Part shown: in pieces, positions 16,758 to 25,160 of the stretch
Position numbering within the stretch: the first letter of the stretch is position 1
Layout: each line of letters begins with the position of its first letter
From: Myxococcales bacterium
Lineage (GTDB): Bacteria; Myxococcota_A; Polyangia; Palsa-1104
DNA: 51,973 nt
Direction of reading: 5' to 3'
Assembly: GCA_028287105.1 (NCBI GenBank)
Contig: JAQBQH010000359.1
Location: 1-51,973, forward strand
Notes under the pieces: model-generated
Told to the model about the DNA's origin: nothing
What the model saw: the letters and a program-made list of their open reading frames with translations, nothing else
Database searches by the model: none
Program-made: the position numbers and the translations under genes

Positions 16758-18203
16758 TTAGGCGCCGATCAGCGCGCCGCCGCAGTCGCGGATGATTTGT
16801 CCGGTCACGCCTTGCGCGCCCGGGCTGGAGAGGAAGGTGACGAGCTGGCCGATGTCCTCGGGCAGCCCGCCCTGGCCGAGCGCCGACAGGCGGCGACCCA
16901 CTTCGCGAATCACCACCGGGATGGCCGCCGTCAGTCGCGTCTCGATGAACCCGGGCGCGATGGCGTTGACCGTGATGCCGCGCGCCGCCAGCTTGGGAGC
17001 CAGCGCGCGCACGAAGCCGATGATCCCCGCCTTCGACGCCGCGTAGTTGGTCTGTCCCATGTTGCCCGCGATGCCCGCCACCGACGACAAGCAGATGATG
17101 CGTCCGCCGTCGCGCATGGGGCCGCCCTTGGCCGTCAGCGCCGCGGTGATGCGCGTGACCGCGCCGAGATTGACGTCGATCGTCTGGTCCCACAGCTCCG
17201 GCTTCATCTTGGCGAGCGTCTTGTCGCGCGTGATGCCGGCGTTGTGCACCACCACGTCGACGCCGCCGAGCCGCGTCAGGAGCTCGGCCGCGATCTTGGC
17301 CGGCGCCTCCGGATCGCTGACGTCGGCGAGGATGGGCGTGCCGCCGATCTCGCGGGCGATCTGCGAGAGCGGCGCGTCATCGGCGGGGCGATCGAGGCAG
17401 ACGACCCGCGCGCCCTCGGCGGCGAGCAGCCTCACGGTGGCGGCGCCGATGCCGCGGGCGGCGCCGGTCACCAGGACCACCTTGCCTTCGAGCGGCCTCG
17501 TCCACGGCACTTCACCGTCGCTGCCATTGGCCGGCGCCGCCTGCAGGCTGACGCGGATCGGCTGGCCGGTGACGAACGCCGCGCGGTTGGACAGGAGGTA
17601 GCGCAGGAGCGGCGCCACGCGCCCGTGGGCGTCGCCGTCGACGCGCACGAGGTTCGCCGTCGCGCCCTTGCGGCCGACCTCCTTGGAGGCCGAGCGAATG
17701 AAGCCGTCGAGCGCCATCTGCGCCGCGACCGCCGCCGGATCGCTCACGTCCTCGAGCGCCGCGCCGAGAATGACGATGCGTCCCGAACGGCCGAGCTGCC
17801 CGATGATCGGATGGAAGTAGTCGTAGAGCGCGCGCAGGCCCGCCGGATCGGCGATTCCCGTGGCGTCGAACACCAGCGCCCAGAACGGCTTGTCGCCGGC
17901 GGTCTCGAGCGTCTTGGGCGGACGGCCGTAGGCTTCGCCGGCGGCCTTGAACGGCGCTTCGTCGAGCCAGCCCGGCGCCAGGATCGGCTCGGCGCCCGCG
18001 GAGGCCAGCGCCACGGCGAGCACCGGCGAGAGCTTGCCGCCGAGCGTCGAGCCGACGACGACGCGACGGTCCGCCAGCGGGCGCTCCTCCCACGGCCCGC
18101 GCGCCCGCTCGAGCGCCTGCGGCAGCGGAATCGGCAGCCCTAGCGTTTGGATGAGCTTGCGCGCGTTCGGATTCTTGGACAGCTCGAGAAGAAAGTCGCT
18201 CAC
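16758..18203 (-). CDS. 3-oxoacyl-ACP/CoA reductase, FabG4-like (two-domain SDR)
   Basis: A GTG start at 18203 gives 481 aa beginning VSDFLLELSKNPNARKLIQTLGLPIPLPQAL, the standard opening of the high-molecular-weight FabG4 group. The first 220 residues form a degenerate Rossmann-like domain. The C-terminal half is a complete short-chain dehydrogenase: cofactor motif VTGAARGIGAA, active-site Ser in CLSSVAG and YAASKAG (Tyr and Lys of YxxxK). It interconverts 3-ketoacyl and (R)-3-hydroxyacyl thioesters; FabG4 of Mycobacterium acts on CoA esters. The start overlaps the hydratase stop by four bases (GTGA), and longer upstream reading is the shadow of that gene. Confidence 0.88.
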   Translation of the reverse strand: MSDFLLELSKNPNARKLIQTLGLPIPLPQALERARGPWEERPLADRRVVVGSTLGGKLSPVLAVALASAGAEPILAPGWLDEAPFKAAGEAYGRPPKTLETAGDKPFWALVFDATGIADPAGLRALYDYFHPIIGQLGRSGRIVILGAALEDVSDPAAVAAQMALDGFIRSASKEVGRKGATANLVRVDGDAHGRVAPLLRYLLSNRAAFVTGQPIRVSLQAAPANGSDGEVPWTRPLEGKVVLVTGAARGIGAATVRLLAAEGARVVCLDRPADDAPLSQIAREIGGTPILADVSDPEAPAKIAAELLTRLGGVDVVVHNAGITRDKTLAKMKPELWDQTIDVNLGAVTRITAALTAKGGPMRDGGRIICLSSVAGIAGNMGQTNYAASKAGIIGFVRALAPKLAARGITVNAIAPGFIETRLTAAIPVVIREVGRRLSALGQGGLPEDIGQLVTFLSSPGAQGVTGQIIRDCGGALIGA

Positions 18204-19132
18204 GCCGCACCTCGCGTACGAATTTTGAAGGAACCTTCGAGATAGGCGGGGCCGCCGGGGGCGTCGCCCACCCAGACCTGATTGTCGCGAACGTAGACAC
18301 CGACGCGTGCCGGCAGGACGAGCGGCCGCGTGAAGCGCACGTCGATCTCCTGCAGCGCATCGACGTCGCCGGCGAAGAGGCCGCGGTTGAGCGCCTCGAT
18401 GGCGCGCGCCATGGTGCCGAAGCCGTGCAGGATGACGTTGCGGAAGCCGAAGGCGCGCGCCCAGCGCGGCACCCAGTGCACCGGGTTGAAGTCGCCGGTG
18501 AGCTTGGCGAAGTCGAGCCCGGCGTCCGCCTTGAGCTTGAAGAACGCGATCTCGCGCGCATCGACGGGAACGCGCGCCTTGTCCTTGGGCTTCGCCTTGT
18601 CCTTGGGCTTGTCCTTGGCCTTCGCCTCGTCCTTCCTCAGCGGAATGAAGACGTACAGGTGCGCGACCACGGCGTCCGGCTTCGACTTCGTTCCGGTCAC
18701 GATCGTCTGATCCAGGATCGCGCGCTGCCCGTTGTCGTCGATGGCCTCGAGCCGACCGGTGACCTCGAGCGGATCGCCCGCGGGCAGCCGCCCATTGATC
18801 GTCAGCTTGCAGCCGCCGTTCATCGCCGCCAGCATCGGGTATTCGAGCCCTTCGACGAGCTTGCCCGTGAGCGGAAATCCCCACTGCGGGAACAGGTGCG
18901 CCGGCACGCGCCCCTTGTAGCTCGACGGGTCGCCGCCCACCCACCGCAGGTACGCGTTCACCAGCTCCGCCGGTCGCGGCGACACGGTGATGCGATGCTC
19001 GGGCCCCGGCAACGCCGTCGGTGCCGCGCCGCGCCCCTTGCCCACGCGCTGCTTGAGGGCGGCGAACGCCGCCTCGCCCATGCCCTTCAGCACCGGCCCC
19101 TGATAACGAATGAACTTGAGTGAAACGCTCAT
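18200..19132 (-). CDS. MaoC-like (R)-specific enoyl-CoA hydratase, HtdX type
   Basis: This 310-aa protein is a double-hotdog hydratase. The C-terminal half has the R-hydratase signature LTGDFNPVHWVPRWARAFGF with the catalytic Asp and His. The N-terminal half is a degenerate hotdog (about 1-150). A lysine-rich linker with repeated KDK/KPKDK units (about 170-192) separates them. It hydrates trans-2-enoyl-CoA to (R)-3-hydroxyacyl-CoA, which fits the FabG4-like reductase next to it. Its start overlaps the dehydrogenase stop by four bases (ATGA), and its stop overlaps the fabG start by four bases. Confidence 0.85.
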   Translation of the reverse strand: MSVSLKFIRYQGPVLKGMGEAAFAALKQRVGKGRGAAPTALPGPEHRITVSPRPAELVNAYLRWVGGDPSSYKGRVPAHLFPQWGFPLTGKLVEGLEYPMLAAMNGGCKLTINGRLPAGDPLEVTGRLEAIDDNGQRAILDQTIVTGTKSKPDAVVAHLYVFIPLRKDEAKAKDKPKDKAKPKDKARVPVDAREIAFFKLKADAGLDFAKLTGDFNPVHWVPRWARAFGFRNVILHGFGTMARAIEALNRGLFAGDVDALQEIDVRFTRPLVLPARVGVYVRDNQVWVGDAPGGPAYLEGSFKIRTRGAA

Positions 19133-21051
19133 GCGATCCTCTTCTCCTCGAGCTTGACGTCCTCGGCGCGCAGCTTTCCGAGCAGCCGATCTCCCGTCGA
19201 CGTGATCTCGTCGACGAGCGCGCGACAGCGCGGCTCCGCCCGCTCCACCCAGCGCTCGAGCAGCTCCCGCCGCTCCGGATGCGCCTTGGCCTGCTCGAGC
19301 AGGCGCTCCGCGATCGCCTCGTCGCACAACACGCGCGTCAGCCGCTCGGCGTGCAGCATCGCGTACGCGAAATCGCGCTTGGGATTCCAGTTACGTAGGA
19401 ACTGACGCGGCCATTCCGCGATCGGCGACTGCGCCGTCGACTTCAGCTTGTCGCCTGCCGTCCGCAAGATCAGATGCTGCTGCGCCTGGAACGACAGCGT
19501 CTGGATGCGCGCCACCGCCCGCTCGAGCGCATCGCGCGACGACAAGGAGCGCCAGCGCGCCTGTGCGCCGCGCGCCACGAAGCGCTGCGGATTCTTCAGA
19601 ATCGCGCCCAGCGTGTCCTTCATCGCCATGAGCGACTGGATCTGGCTCGTGCCCTCGTAGATCGGCATGACCATCGCATCGCGCAAGAGCTTCTCGGCGC
19701 CGAAGTCCCTGGTGTAGCCGACGCCGCCGTGGATCTGCACGCAGCGACGGGCGACCTCGACCGCCTTCTCGGCGCCGAAGTATTTCAGCAGCGGAGTCAC
19801 GCGACGCGCCTCCCGCTTGTGACGCACGATCTCGCGTTCGAGCTGCGTCTTCTCGGTCGCCGAGAGCGCCCCGTACTCGACCGCGAGCAGCTTCTTCTGC
19901 GCCAGCTCCTCGTGAAAGGCGCCATGCACGCACAGCGCGCGCAGCCCCTGCACGTCGGTGCGCATCTCGTCGAGATAGTCGGCGATCATCTCGTGACGAT
20001 CGATCGACTTGCCCATCGACTTGCGCTCCGCCGCGTAGGCCGCCGCCAGCCGCACCGCCGACTCCTCGAGCCCGATGCACTCGAAGCCGACACCGAGCCG
20101 CGCGTTGTTCATGAGCAGCAGCATGTACTCGAAGCCCTCGCCGCGCTTGCCGACGAGGTGTGCCGGCGCGCGCTCGAAGTCGAGCTGCGCCGTCACCGAC
20201 GCGTGATGCCCGAGCTTCTCCTCGATGCGCCCGAGCCCGACGATGCGCTTGCGCCCGTTCGGCCCGTCTTCGTAGGTGGGCACGAGGAACATCGACAGCC
20301 CCGCCAGCCCGGCGAACGGATCGTTCGGATCCTTGGACGCCTCGGTGCGCGCGATGACGAAGTGATACTTGCCGTGCCCCGAGGTGATGAAGATCTTCTG
20401 CCCGGTGACGAACCAGTTGCCGTCGGCGTCCTGTTCGCCCTTGGCGCGCAGCCGCGCCATGTCGCTGCCGGCGTCCGGCTCGGTGATGTCCATGCAGCCC
20501 CAGGCCTCGCCGCGCACGATCTCCTCGATATAGGAGCGGAAGCGGGTCTCTTCAATGGTGCCCTTGACCGGATCGACCTTGGTCGTCCCCTCGCGCACGC
20601 TGAAGAGCAGCATCGCCATCGCCATGCCGCCGTGAAATCCGTGGTGCGCCATGACCGAGACGTCGGCGCGCCCGAACAGCTCCGACGCCAGGAAGTAGAC
20701 CATCACCGGCGCGTTCATGCCGCCGAGCTCTCGCGGCACGCACAGCCCGTGCAAGCCGAGCTGCTTGATCTGCTCGAAGATGCCCGCCAGGCGCGCCGGA
20801 AAGACCGCCTCGCCGTCGACGTGAGCGACCCCCTCGCGATCGAGCTGCGCCGAGTGGGGCGCGATCTCGTCGGCGGCAAAACTGCCCACCAGCTCCAGCG
20901 TCTCCTTGTAGAACGCGACCGCCTCGTCGACGGACTTCGGCCCGCCGGGGTTGCGGAAGTCGGCTTCGGAGACGCGCACGAGCGGCTCCCAATCGATTCC
21001 CTTTTCGACGTAGTAGCGCAGGTCGTCGTTGTCGGTGAAGAAGTTGGCCAT
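19129..21051 (-). CDS. Acyl-CoA dehydrogenase (FadE-like, long form)
   Basis: This 640-aa flavoenzyme oxidises acyl-CoA to trans-2-enoyl-CoA. The N-terminal helical domain, the beta domain with the FAD/substrate motif WGCMDITEPDAGSD, GQKIFITSGHG, and the C-terminal helical domain (RDAMVMPIYEGTSQIQ) are all visible. The extra 100 residues at the C-terminus are typical of the long FadE5 group. The start MANFFTDNDDL at 21051 lies four bases after the TetR stop; longer reading upstream is the shadow of tetR. It is the first enzyme gene of the operon and supplies the substrate of the hydratase. Confidence 0.92.
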   Translation of the reverse strand: MANFFTDNDDLRYYVEKGIDWEPLVRVSEADFRNPGGPKSVDEAVAFYKETLELVGSFAADEIAPHSAQLDREGVAHVDGEAVFPARLAGIFEQIKQLGLHGLCVPRELGGMNAPVMVYFLASELFGRADVSVMAHHGFHGGMAMAMLLFSVREGTTKVDPVKGTIEETRFRSYIEEIVRGEAWGCMDITEPDAGSDMARLRAKGEQDADGNWFVTGQKIFITSGHGKYHFVIARTEASKDPNDPFAGLAGLSMFLVPTYEDGPNGRKRIVGLGRIEEKLGHHASVTAQLDFERAPAHLVGKRGEGFEYMLLLMNNARLGVGFECIGLEESAVRLAAAYAAERKSMGKSIDRHEMIADYLDEMRTDVQGLRALCVHGAFHEELAQKKLLAVEYGALSATEKTQLEREIVRHKREARRVTPLLKYFGAEKAVEVARRCVQIHGGVGYTRDFGAEKLLRDAMVMPIYEGTSQIQSLMAMKDTLGAILKNPQRFVARGAQARWRSLSSRDALERAVARIQTLSFQAQQHLILRTAGDKLKSTAQSPIAEWPRQFLRNWNPKRDFAYAMLHAERLTRVLCDEAIAERLLEQAKAHPERRELLERWVERAEPRCRALVDEITSTGDRLLGKLRAEDVKLEEKRIA

Positions 21052-21055
21052 GTTC

Positions 21056-21664
21056 CTACTCCTGCTTGAGGGCGATGCGCGCGACGCGCTTGAGCTCGGC
21101 GGTGAGGCGCGGATCGATGCTGCCGCGCTTGGGCCGCCCGTTCGATCCGCTGTGGCCGAGCAACACCTGAACCGTCGCACCGACGGTGAAGGTGCCGATG
21201 ACCATGTGGATGATCTGAAGAATGTAGGCTTCGGCGTCGACGGTCTTGCGCATCGAGCCGTCGGCCTGCGCCTTCTTGATCGACTCCGCCATGACGCCGA
21301 GCCACGGGGTCACGTGGGTCGAAAGGAGCGCGCGCATCTCGCCCGGGCGATCGATCGCCTCGCGCAGGAGCAGCCGCGCGCGATCGGGGTCGGCGGTGAA
21401 GAAGGCGATGCAGGCGTCGAGGACCGCGTCGAAGCGGTCCTCGCGGGCGACCGCGTGCAGGAGCCGCGGCACGATCTCGTTCCAGCGCGACAAGAGGTCT
21501 TCGAGGACGCTCGCGTGCAGCGCCTCCTTCGACGGGAAGTGATAGAGCAACGAGGGCTTCTTCACCCCGACGGCGTCGGCGATCTCCTGCAGCGCCGTGC
21601 CGTCGACGCCGTGGGCGGCGAACAGGCGCGTCGCCTCTTCGAGGATCTTGGTGCGCACGTCCAT
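21056..21664 (-). CDS. TetR family regulator of the fatty-acid operon
   Basis: This 202-aa protein has an N-terminal helix-turn-helix (ILEEATRLFAAHG, then VGVKKPSLLYHFPSKEALH, residues 6-50) and a helical ligand domain with a TetR_C-like hydrophobic region (about 130-175). It is the first gene of the minus-strand operon that continues with acyl-CoA dehydrogenase four bases later. A position like this, and the two palindromes in front of it, suggests autorepression relieved by acyl-CoA, as for FadR-type TetR proteins. Ligand identity is not shown by the sequence. The same intergenic region also faces the AmpG-like gene. Confidence 0.88.
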   Translation of the reverse strand: MDVRTKILEEATRLFAAHGVDGTALQEIADAVGVKKPSLLYHFPSKEALHASVLEDLLSRWNEIVPRLLHAVAREDRFDAVLDACIAFFTADPDRARLLLREAIDRPGEMRALLSTHVTPWLGVMAESIKKAQADGSMRKTVDAEAYILQIIHMVIGTFTVGATVQVLLGHSGSNGRPKRGSIDPRLTAELKRVARIALKQE

Positions 21665-21680
21665 GCGAGGTTCGCGCTCC

Positions 21681-21716
21681 CTACCAGTCGGTCACCTTCT
21701 ACCTACCAAATGGTAG
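21681..21716. promoter_or_regulatory. Two tandem operator-like palindromes in the tetR/ampG intergenic region
   Basis: CTACCA-AA-TGGTAG (21703-21716) is a perfect inverted repeat. ACCAGTCGGT (21683-21692), within CTACCAGTCGGTCA, is a related imperfect copy; nine of fourteen positions match. Their centres are 22 bases apart, about two helical turns. They probably bind the TetR protein encoded at 21056-21664 and may act on both flanking genes. Confidence 0.55.
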
Positions 21717-21771
21717 ACACGCACGCAAGCGCGATTTCGTGGACGGGCGGATTTCGTGGGACGGTGAGGCG

Positions 21772-23019
21772 ATGGCCGGCGGCCGATCCGACGTGGGAGT
21801 CCTGGACCGGTTTCGCCGGAAGCACGTGCTGCTGCTCTTTCCGCTCGGCTTCGCCTCCGGGCTGCCCTATCTCCTGACCTCTTCGACGCTCGCCGCCTGG
21901 CTCACCGCGGCCGGCGTGCCGCTCGGCGACGTCGGCCTCTTCGCCATCGTCACCCTGCCCTATTCGCTCAAGCTCCTGTGGGCGCCGCTCGTCGACCGCT
22001 ATGCGCTGCCGCTGCTCGGCCGCCGTCGCGGCTGGCTCCTCCTCTTCCAGCTCGCGCTGGCCGCGGCCCTGGCCACGCTCGGCGCGCTCGGTCCGCGCAC
22101 CACCCCGGTCGCCTTCGCCCTCGTCGCCGTCGCCGTCACCTTCTTCGCCGCCAGCCAGGACGTCGTCAGCGACGCCTACCGCACCGATCTCCTCGCCCCC
22201 GACGAGCGCGCCGCCGGCACCGCCGTCTACGTCTTCGGCTATCGCGTCGCCATGCTCCTCAGCGGCGGCGTCATGCTCGTCCTCGCCGACCACCTGCCGT
22301 TCGGCCGCATCTACCAGCTCTCGGCGGCGCTCGTCTTCGTCGGCGTCTTCGCCACCCTGGTCGCGCCGGAGCCACCGGCGGTGCGGCCACCGTCGACGCT
22401 GCACGCCGCGGTCATCGAGCCGCTCGCCGACTGGTTCCGCCGCCCGCGCGCGCTCGGCCTCCTCGCCTTCGTCACCAGCTTCCGGCTCGCCGACCTCATC
22501 GCCGCCGCCATGGTGACCCCCTTCCTCTTGAGCCTCGGCTTTTCCAACACCGAGATCGGTCTCGTCAACAAGAACGTCGGCATCGCCGCCACCATCGTCG
22601 GCGCGCTCGGCGGCGGCGTCCTCGTCGCCCGCTACGGCCTCCGCCGCCCGCTCCTCGTCTTCGGCCTCCTCACGCCGGCCTCGACGCTCGCCTGGAGCGC
22701 GCTCGCCGTCGCCGGCAAGGCGCACGGCGTCCTCTTCGCCGCCGTCGCCGTGCACAACCTCTCGGTCGGCCTGGGCATCGCCGCGCTCGACGCGCTCATC
22801 CTCTCGCTCTGCAACCGCCGCTACGGCGCCACGCAGTACGCGCTCCTCAGCTCGGCCGCGGGGTTCTGCGGCCGCCTGGCTGCCGCCGGCTCCGGCTACG
22901 CGGCGCTTCGCCTCGGCTGGCCTACCTTTTTCGCCACCACCGCCGCGGCCGGGGTCTTCGCCGTCGCGCTCACGTCCCCATCGTTGGCCGCCGCCACCTC
23001 GACCGAGGAAGCGGCTTGA
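21772..23019 (+). CDS. AmpG-like MFS permease
   Basis: This 415-aa integral membrane protein has about twelve hydrophobic segments. The sequence LLFPLGFASGLPYLLTSSTLAAWL at the first segment and QDVVSDAYRTDLL in the fourth or fifth are characteristic of the AmpG (muropeptide/GlcNAc-anhydroMurNAc uptake) branch of the MFS. It may recycle cell-wall fragments or take up a related solute. The ATG at 21772 follows a GGTGAGG; a GTG at 21739 is an alternative start adding 11 residues. The stop codon overlaps the -35 box of the following tetR promoter. Substrate assignment is by resemblance only. Confidence 0.8.
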   Translation: MAGGRSDVGVLDRFRRKHVLLLFPLGFASGLPYLLTSSTLAAWLTAAGVPLGDVGLFAIVTLPYSLKLLWAPLVDRYALPLLGRRRGWLLLFQLALAAALATLGALGPRTTPVAFALVAVAVTFFAASQDVVSDAYRTDLLAPDERAAGTAVYVFGYRVAMLLSGGVMLVLADHLPFGRIYQLSAALVFVGVFATLVAPEPPAVRPPSTLHAAVIEPLADWFRRPRALGLLAFVTSFRLADLIAAAMVTPFLLSLGFSNTEIGLVNKNVGIAATIVGALGGGVLVARYGLRRPLLVFGLLTPASTLAWSALAVAGKAHGVLFAAVAVHNLSVGLGIAALDALILSLCNRRYGATQYALLSSAAGFCGRLAAAGSGYAALRLGWPTFFATTAAAGVFAVALTSPSLAAATSTEEAA

Positions 23020-23057
23020 CCACTTACGGCGTAAGTACTATTTACTTACACCGTAAG
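23016..23057 (+). promoter_or_regulatory. tetR-P450 promoter with two tandem operators
   Basis: TTGACC (23016-23021) and TATTTA (23039-23044) are separated by 17 bases. The palindrome CTTACGGCGTAAG (23023-23035) fills the spacer, and CTTACACCGTAAG (23045-23057) follows the -10 box directly, ending one base before the ATG. Their centres are 22 bases apart. Bound repressor dimers would block both promoter recognition and initiation. Confidence 0.8.
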
Positions 23058-23058
23058 C

Positions 23059-23670
23059 ATGTCGCGCCGACCCGAAGACCGCGGAACCCTCACCCGCGAG
23101 GCCATCTGCAAAGAGGCGCTCGCTCTCGTCGACGAAGAGGGGCTCGAAGCGCTCTCCATGCGCCGACTCGGCGCCCGCCTCGGCGTCGAAGCGATGAGCC
23201 TCTACAACCACGTCCGCAACAAGGCGGACCTCCTCGACGCGCTCCACGCCGCCGTCCTCGGCGGCCTCTCTCCCGACATCGAGCCCAAGGTCGGCCCCAA
23301 GGGCGACAATGACGCCTGGCGCCCGCTCCTGGCCGGCATGGCCCGCGCGCTCCACGCCGCGCTCCGCGCCCATCCGCACGTCCTGCCGCTCTTCACCACG
23401 CGCCCGGTGACGGCGCCCGAAGCGCTCGCCACCATCGAGCGCATCGGCACCGCCTTCGCGCGCGCCCGCTTCTCCCCCGCCGAGACCGAGCAGGCCATCT
23501 ACGTCGTCGGCATGTTCACCATCGGCCACGCCATCTTCGAGGCCAACGGCACCGACGGTGAAGCGCGCCGCCGCGCCGCCCTCTTCCGCTTCGGTCTCGA
23601 GGCGCTCCTCGACGGTATCGAGCGCACGCACCGCCGCCCCACCCGCAAACCTTCCCGGAGGATCCGATGA
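23059..23670 (+). CDS. TetR family regulator (TetR_C class) of the P450 gene
   Basis: This 203-aa protein carries a helix-turn-helix with the TetR/TetR_C signature (ALSMRRLGARLGVEAMSLYNHVRNKADLLD, about residues 30-60 taken in two parts) and a C-terminal TetR_C domain (about 75-190). It is the kind of regulator that binds short palindromes such as the two found immediately before its ATG, so autoregulation is likely. Its stop overlaps the P450 start by four bases (ATGA), and a GGAGG ribosome-binding site for the P450 lies inside its 3' end. Its inducer is probably a small hydrophobic molecule related to the P450 substrate. Confidence 0.88.
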   Translation: MSRRPEDRGTLTREAICKEALALVDEEGLEALSMRRLGARLGVEAMSLYNHVRNKADLLDALHAAVLGGLSPDIEPKVGPKGDNDAWRPLLAGMARALHAALRAHPHVLPLFTTRPVTAPEALATIERIGTAFARARFSPAETEQAIYVVGMFTIGHAIFEANGTDGEARRRAALFRFGLEALLDGIERTHRRPTRKPSRRIR

Positions 23671-25160
23671 CCGCTCCATCCCGCGCAGAGCTCCCGCCCG
23701 GCACCCGCCTGCCCCGTCTGGCGCAGCTCGTCCGCATGTCGATGGACCCCTACGGCTTCCTCAAGAGCCAGCGCGACCGCTACGGCGACCTCTTCACCAT
23801 CCACATGCCCGGCATGGATCGGCAGGTGTTCGTGTGCGAGCCCGAAGCGGTCAAGCGGCTCACCACCGGCGGCTACGAGGACTACACGCGCGACGCCGAC
23901 GCGGTGCGCTTCATCCTCGGCGACCACGCCGTCATCTTCGAGCAGGACGCGCCGCACAAGGACACGCGCCGCCTCATGATGCCGCCCTTCCACGGCGAGC
24001 GCATGCGCGCCTACGGCCACGACATGGCCCACTTCACCGACGAGATCGTCGACGGCTGGCGCGACGGCGAGAAGCGTGTCCTGCACAAGGAGCTGCAGGA
24101 GATCACCCTGCGCGTCATCCTGCGTTCCGTCTTCGGCGTGAGCGAAGGGCCACGCTTCGAAGAGTTGGGCCGCCTCTTCGTCGAGTACCTCGACGCCATG
24201 ATGACGCCCTGGTTCTACGCCTCGACGCTGGTGCTCTCGGGCCCGCGCGTGCGCGACTTCCTGCGCCTGCGCGGTCGCGCCAAGCGCAAGGACCCGACCC
24301 GCAAGATCTCGCGCCTGCCGCTGCAGTCGGCTGCCGATCGGCTGGCCGCCATCGACAACATCCTCTTCGACGAGATCGCCATCTGCCGCGGCCTCGGCGA
24401 CGAGGCGCGCGCCGAGCGCAGCGACATCCTCGCCCTCCTGGTGGCCGCCCGCTACGACGACGGCAGCCGCATCAGCGACGAGGCGCTGCGCGATCACCTG
24501 ATGACGCTGCTCATCGGCGGCCACGAGACCACCGCCACCTCGTTGGCGTGGGCGATGTCCTGCGCGCTGCAACATCCGGGCACGCTCGAGCGTATGCGCG
24601 CCGAGGTCGACACTGTGTTCGCCGACGGGTTCGACCCTGCCAAGGTCAAGCAGCTCGTCTTCATCGGCGCCGTCGCCAACGAGTCGATGCGCCTCTACCC
24701 CATCGCCACCGCGGTCACGCGCATCCTCAAGGTCGACATGAAGCTGGCCGGCCGCACCATCCCCGCCGGCACGCGCGTCTCGCCCTGCATCTACCTCACG
24801 CAGCGCGACGCGCGGCTGTGGGACGATCCCGACGCCTTCAAGCCCGATCGCTTCCTCGCCGGCAAGCCGTCGGTCTACGAGTTCTTCCCCTTCGGCGCCG
24901 GGGTCTGGCGCTGCCTCGGGGCGCAGTTCGCCGAATACGAGATGCGCGTCATCCTGGCGCGGTTGGTCTCGCGCATGGACATGACGCTCGAGGCGGGCGT
25001 GGCCATCAAGCCGATGCAGCGCGGCTTCACCGTCGCGCCGTCAGACGGCGTTCCGGTGCGCGTCCGACACCGCGCTCAGGTGCCGACGACGAAGACGCAG
25101 GTCGTGGTGCCCGAGCCGCCGATGTTGAGCGTGGCGAACCGGCGCGCGCCCTCCACCTGA
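23667..25160 (+). CDS. Cytochrome P450
   Basis: This 497-aa monooxygenase has all P450 landmarks. The I-helix motif is [13 protein letters not shown], the K-helix ExxR is NESMRLYP, and the heme-binding loop [15 protein letters not shown] contains the thiolate ligand Cys416. There is no membrane anchor, so it is a soluble bacterial P450 that needs separate redox partners, none of which is encoded nearby. The last 30 residues (from about VRVRHRAQ) are encoded antisense to the 3' end of the thiolase gene: the two genes overlap convergently by 85 bases, which is long, and this tail is unlikely to be structurally essential. The substrate is unknown. Confidence 0.92.
   Translation: MTAPSRAELPPGTRLPRLAQLVRMSMDPYGFLKSQRDRYGDLFTIHMPGMDRQVFVCEPEAVKRLTTGGYEDYTRDADAVRFILGDHAVIFEQDAPHKDTRRLMMPPFHGERMRAYGHDMAHFTDEIVDGWRDGEKRVLHKELQEITLRVILRSVFGVSEGPRFEELGRLFVEYLDAMMTPWFYASTLVLSGPRVRDFLRLRGRAKRKDPTRKISRLPLQSAADRLAAIDNILFDEIAICRGLGDEARAERSDILALLVAARYDDGSRISDEALRDHLMTLLIGGHETTATSLAWAMSCALQHPGTLERMRAEVDTVFADGFDPAKVKQLVFIGAVANESMRLYPIATAVTRILKVDMKLAGRTIPAGTRVSPCIYLTQRDARLWDDPDAFKPDRFLAGKPSVYEFFPFGAGVWRCLGAQFAEYEMRVILARLVSRMDMTLEAGVAIKPMQRGFTVAPSDGVPVRVRHRAQVPTTKTQVVVPEPPMLSVANRRAPST

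Noticed and set aside
15354-18143. A 929-residue reading frame antisense to the thiolase and FabG4 genes
   Set aside because: No recognisable domain, composition dominated by Arg/Ala/Asp, and it lies over two conserved enzymes on the other strand.
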